DNA from: CAISCU01 sp943361925
GTDB taxonomy: Bacteria > Bacteroidota > Bacteroidia > UKL13-3
Direction of reading: 5' to 3'
Assembly (NCBI GenBank): GCA_943361925.1
Contig: CALRIT020000002.1
Location: forward strand, 282,277-346,276
Length of the DNA: 64,000 nucleotides
The notes under the pieces were generated by a model. It worked only from the letters and a program-made list of their open reading frames with translations. It did not search any database and was not told the DNA's origin. Made by a program: the position numbers and the translations under genes. Each line of letters begins with the position of its first letter. The stretch's first letter is position 1. Positions 61,213 through 64,000 of the stretch are shown here, in pieces.

Positions 61213-61460
61213 AATTTAAAGCAGAAATTGATGTAATGCCCCACGCGGCACTTTTAGACCCTCAAGGTAAAGCAGTTACAGGCTCTATGAGCAATATCGG
61301 ATTGCCACAAATTCAAAATGTGAGAATCGGAAAACATATCAGCCTTGAAATTGAAGCTGCCTCTGAAGAAGAAGCAAAAGCTAATGTTGATGAAGCTTGC
61401 AAAAAATTATTGGCAAACCTCATCATGGAATCTTATACATTCTCGGTTAAAGCTATTTAA
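61209..61460 (+). CDS. purS: Phosphoribosylformylglycinamidine synthase subunit PurS
   Basis: The 83-aa protein matches PurS throughout: an N-terminal beta strand (KFKAEIDVMPHAALLDPQGK), then AVTGSMSNIGLPQIQNVRIG and KHISLEIEAASEEEAKANVD, ending LIMESYTFSVKAI. The LDPQGKAV and VRIGK motifs are diagnostic. PurS bridges PurL and PurQ in purine synthesis. Neither PurL nor PurQ is in the window, so it is a lone purS coupled to pssA (ATGA overlap) and followed 4 bp later by a peptidase gene. This is an odd pairing; the cause is unknown. Confidence 0.93.
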   Translation: MKFKAEIDVMPHAALLDPQGKAVTGSMSNIGLPQIQNVRIGKHISLEIEAASEEEAKANVDEACKKLLANLIMESYTFSVKAI

Positions 61461-61464
61461 TCAA

Positions 61465-62739
61465 ATGAAATCCGGTAGTAAGTTCTGGCTTGTTCCGGTT
61501 TTATTTTTCCTATTCATCCAATCCGGTTTAGGCCAGGACCTCGTTTATGCCCGAAAGATTGTAAAGGAATTATGTTCCGATGAATTTGCAGGAAGAGGTT
61601 ATGTGAAATCCGGTGATGCTTTGGCCGCCAATTTCATTCGACTTAAAATGAAAGAATCAGGTTTAAAACCTGTTGGTACAAGTTATTATCAGGAATTTGG
61701 ATTTCCAGTCATCACTTTCCCTGAAATTGTTGAGCTCAATATTGATGGTGAATACCTTTTTCCCGGAAAAGATTTTTTAGTTAATCCGGGTTGCCCTTCA
61801 ATCAATGGTAATTTTTCAGTTTTAGAAATCGACTCCGCAACACTCGATAACAATACTTTATTCGAAAAACTTAAAAGTAAAAATTTAAGAAATACTTTTC
61901 TGATTGTCGATCATGTTAAAGATTTTAAACTCATACATTCAGAAAGAGCAGATTTGATTTTAAAAAACGAAATCAAAGCTAAAGGATTATTGTACAAAGA
62001 AAGGGAAGCTCTTATGTGGAGTGTGGCCATGGAGTTTGCGCCATTTCCTATCATCAGTATTAAAAAAGATAGAATTAATCAACTCATTTTAAAAATGAAA
62101 GTTCGGGTTGAATCTACCTTATCATACCATGCAACACAAAATTTAATTGGAATGATAAAAGGCAAAGAAAAACCTGATAGCTTTTTAGTGGTTACCGCTC
62201 ATTACGACCATTTAGGCAAAATGGGTGATTTTGCCATATTCCCCGGTGCTAACGACAATGCAAGTGGTGTAGCAATGATGCTTGATTTAGCAAAAACCTT
62301 CAGCAAAAAACCACCAAAATATTCAATACTTTTTATTGCTTTTGCAGGTGAAGAAGCAGGACTTTTAGGCTCATTGTATTATACTGAAAACCCAGTTTTA
62401 CCATTATCAAAAATTAAATTTCTACTCAATCTCGATTTAATGGCAACAGGCGATAAAGGACTAACTGCCGTAAATGGAACAGTGCATCCTGAGTTGTTTG
62501 ATTTATTAAAAACATGCAATAGCATTGGTTCTTATTTACCAGCAATTAATGCAAGAGGTAAAGCTTCAAACAGCGACCATTACTACTTTTCAGAAAAAGG
62601 AGTACCTGCAATGTTTATTTATTTGATGGGAGATTATCACCAATACCATGATGTAGGTGATACTTATGAAGCAGTAACTTTTAGCAAATACAATGAAGCT
62701 TTTTTATTGATGAAAGAGTTTTTGGAAGCGATAGAGTAA
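61465..62739 (+). CDS. Secreted M28-family zinc peptidase
   Basis: The frame is open from 61345 inside purS, but ATG 61465 (4 bp after the purS stop) gives a signal peptide (MKSGSKFWLVPVLFFLFIQS, then GLGQ). The 424-aa protein has a propeptide-like region, then the M28 dinuclear zinc site: TAHYDHLG (His and Asp), PGANDNASG (Asp), FAGEEAGLLGS (catalytic and metal Glu), NLDLMATG (Asp) and HQYHDVGDT (His). All ligands are visible. Such enzymes are secreted aminopeptidases. It is third in the pssA-purS unit by spacing, though it may have its own promoter. Confidence 0.9.
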   Translation: MKSGSKFWLVPVLFFLFIQSGLGQDLVYARKIVKELCSDEFAGRGYVKSGDALAANFIRLKMKESGLKPVGTSYYQEFGFPVITFPEIVELNIDGEYLFPGKDFLVNPGCPSINGNFSVLEIDSATLDNNTLFEKLKSKNLRNTFLIVDHVKDFKLIHSERADLILKNEIKAKGLLYKEREALMWSVAMEFAPFPIISIKKDRINQLILKMKVRVESTLSYHATQNLIGMIKGKEKPDSFLVVTAHYDHLGKMGDFAIFPGANDNASGVAMMLDLAKTFSKKPPKYSILFIAFAGEEAGLLGSLYYTENPVLPLSKIKFLLNLDLMATGDKGLTAVNGTVHPELFDLLKTCNSIGSYLPAINARGKASNSDHYYFSEKGVPAMFIYLMGDYHQYHDVGDTYEAVTFSKYNEAFLLMKEFLEAIE

Positions 62740-62741
62740 GA

Positions 62742-62789
62742 AGGCTTTTAGCTTTTGGCTATTAGCAATTGGCTTAAGTTTAAAAGCCT
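62742..62789. repeat. Inverted repeat between convergent genes
   Basis: AGGCTTTTA (62742-62750) and TAAAAGCCT (62781-62789) form a 9-bp stem around a repeat-rich loop (AGCTTTTGGCTATTAGCAAT). It lies 2 bp after the M28 gene and 21 bp before the end of the next gene; it may help termination in both directions. Confidence 0.4.
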
Positions 62790-62810
62790 AAATTACGTTG
62801 ACCGCTTTTA

Positions 62811-63989
62811 CTACCTTATTTCAATTATTTGTGTTTCGCCTTTTTGATTTTGGACGACCAATTTATGCTTCTTGTTTTTTGATGTTAAAATTGCTGTTTC
62901 ATCTTCCGGTGATTTTAATTCAATTACATCAAATGGAACCGCAATATTTATATCTTCATTTGCTAAATAGGTTTTGACTAAACATGGAAATCCTATTTTT
63001 ATTTTTGATTGAATTTTCCTAAACTTAGTATGTTTGGTAATTAACCATGTAGGTCTGTTGAATTTATATTCCGTATTGGGATGATAAACATTACAGTCTA
63101 TAAGTTTAGGAAAACTGGCTCGATTAAATAATGTCCCGTTGCTATCGATGTATATTGCATCAAAATCCTGCTCCATTAATCTCCTGAATCTACTTCCAAC
63201 ATTAAAATATTCACTCAATTGAGTTTGATCTATAGTGAATGGATTAATGGAGCTAAGTTCTTTTAACTGACCTGCCATAGGCAATCCCATAAAATTCTTT
63301 AAAGTATCTTCTACAGCATGATCATATCCGCAATAAATAATAAATTTTGATTGTGGATGAAGTTCTATCAACTTCATGATATTCATTGCCTGCGCTTTTT
63401 CACGTCCAACTAATTCCTGAAGACTATCATTGAATTTCTGCTCATAAGCAAAAACAGAAAATTCATTTCTAATTGCCTCTCTGATTAAATTTCCGAAACA
63501 CGACTCTATTGTATAAAAACCGGAATTTAAAACAGGATACTTCCTTGTATTAATTAAAGAATCTTCATAACTCAAACCTTCAAATCCAATAAAATTGTAT
63601 CCCAAGCCATGCAAATCCTCAAGTAATCCGGCTAAATAAGAACGATGCAAACTCATGTAATGTGCTTCATTAATTATAACAATTCTGGTTTTTGCTGCTT
63701 CTTTTAAAATTTGATTCTTAGCATTAACAGCAGTATACTTCTTGAATAATTCAATTTGTTCAGTGCTTGGTTTGCCGGGTTTAGCGTTGGGAAATTGCTT
63801 TTCTTTAATTTCAATTGAGCGTTTATAATCACCAATAAAAGAATAATTCCAAGATGCCGTTTGATATTTGTAAGGACTTGAATCATGAGCCAAAATACTA
63901 TCGATTTGACTACTAAAAAGGTATGGATTTTTTTGTGCCGATAAGAAAAATGAGTAAAGAATGAAGAGCAAGAAAATTGTGTTTTTCAC
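62811..63989 (-). CDS. Secreted EreA/ChaN-like superfamily protein
   Basis: The 392-aa protein starts at GTG 63989 with a signal peptide (MKNTIFLLFILYSFFLSAQ). Only 11 bases remain upstream in the window and the frame is open there, so an earlier start cannot be excluded. The core resembles the EreA/ChaN/TIKI superfamily: RIVIINEAHYMSLHRSYLAG (NEAH motif, about 101-120), GYNFIGFEGLS, and FIIYCGYDHAVE, where the G-x-x-H probably supplies a second catalytic or metal His. EreA-type members are hydrolases or esterases, ChaN binds haem; this one is of unknown substrate. It is convergent with the M28 peptidase gene. Confidence 0.75.
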   Translation of the reverse strand: MKNTIFLLFILYSFFLSAQKNPYLFSSQIDSILAHDSSPYKYQTASWNYSFIGDYKRSIEIKEKQFPNAKPGKPSTEQIELFKKYTAVNAKNQILKEAAKTRIVIINEAHYMSLHRSYLAGLLEDLHGLGYNFIGFEGLSYEDSLINTRKYPVLNSGFYTIESCFGNLIREAIRNEFSVFAYEQKFNDSLQELVGREKAQAMNIMKLIELHPQSKFIIYCGYDHAVEDTLKNFMGLPMAGQLKELSSINPFTIDQTQLSEYFNVGSRFRRLMEQDFDAIYIDSNGTLFNRASFPKLIDCNVYHPNTEYKFNRPTWLITKHTKFRKIQSKIKIGFPCLVKTYLANEDINIAVPFDVIELKSPEDETAILTSKNKKHKLVVQNQKGETQIIEIR

Positions 63990-64000
63990 GTACTTACTTT

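Noticed and set aside
61345..61464. N-terminal extension of the M28 peptidase within purS
   Set aside because: The extension overlaps purS in another frame, is Lys-rich, and would bury the signal peptide.

Overview
This window is chromosomal DNA from a low-GC member of the Bacteroidota. The signs are: two large secreted proteins ending in type IX secretion (T9SS) C-terminal sorting domains (2-3676 and 56025-59834); SusE-like repeats; Head-GIN, DUF4175, DUF6624-like and TM2 proteins typical of the phylum; a fused alpha/beta 2-oxoacid dehydrogenase E1; a bacterial geranylgeranylglyceryl-phosphate synthase; and promoters of the Bacteroidota type (TTTG, about 19 nt, then TAnnTTTG), clearest before guaB and the SRAP gene. 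The family is probably in the Chitinophagales/Sphingobacteriia/Saprospiria range, but sequence alone does not fix it. No rRNA, tRNA, CRISPR array or intact insertion sequence was seen.

Layout. 0-9 kb: the 3' part of a secreted 5'-nucleotidase, a secreted EEP hydrolase, a Crp/Fnr regulator, an orphan antitoxin-like gene with a possible toxin stub, membrane proteins, a Head-GIN lipoprotein, a GNAT acetyltransferase and an EF-hand-like lipoprotein. 9-15.3 kb: an accessory region of small AT-rich genes of unknown function separated by two families of imperfect intergenic repeats (four copies of a ~94-bp unit, two of a ~65-bp unit), then a Fic AMP-transferase under a twin-palindrome operator, a possible immunity-type protein, gene remnants and a structured repeat. 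15.3-19.7 kb: a NYN-LOTUS protein, an SprT-like protease and a pair of SDR sugar-nucleotide epimerases. 20-25 kb: a translationally coupled dinB-dnaE lesion-bypass operon, divergent from a SRAP (HMCES/YedK) abasic-site protein, with a LexA-box-like palindrome between them.

25-43.5 kb: mostly core genes: hydrolases, a lone receiver domain, fused E1, a PurF-type amidotransferase, LptB, GGGP synthase, B12-dependent ribonucleotide reductase NrdJ, GuaB and an MFS transporter. 43.7-64 kb: a 1110-aa DUF4175 coiled-coil membrane protein, the cdd-ade salvage pair, a saccharopine-dehydrogenase-like enzyme, TrmN6, a YyaL-type protein, a TM2 protein, a three-gene operon around a T9SS subtilisin, then pssA-purS-M28 peptidase and an EreA/ChaN-like protein at the right edge.

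Together: nucleotide metabolism is unusually well represented (5'-nucleotidase, PurF-like, PurS, GuaB, adenine deaminase, cytidine deaminase, NrdJ), but the genes are scattered in separate units. The most unusual parts are the repeat-separated cassette region at 9.7-12.7 kb, the Fic operator, and the dinB-dnaE/SRAP divergon.
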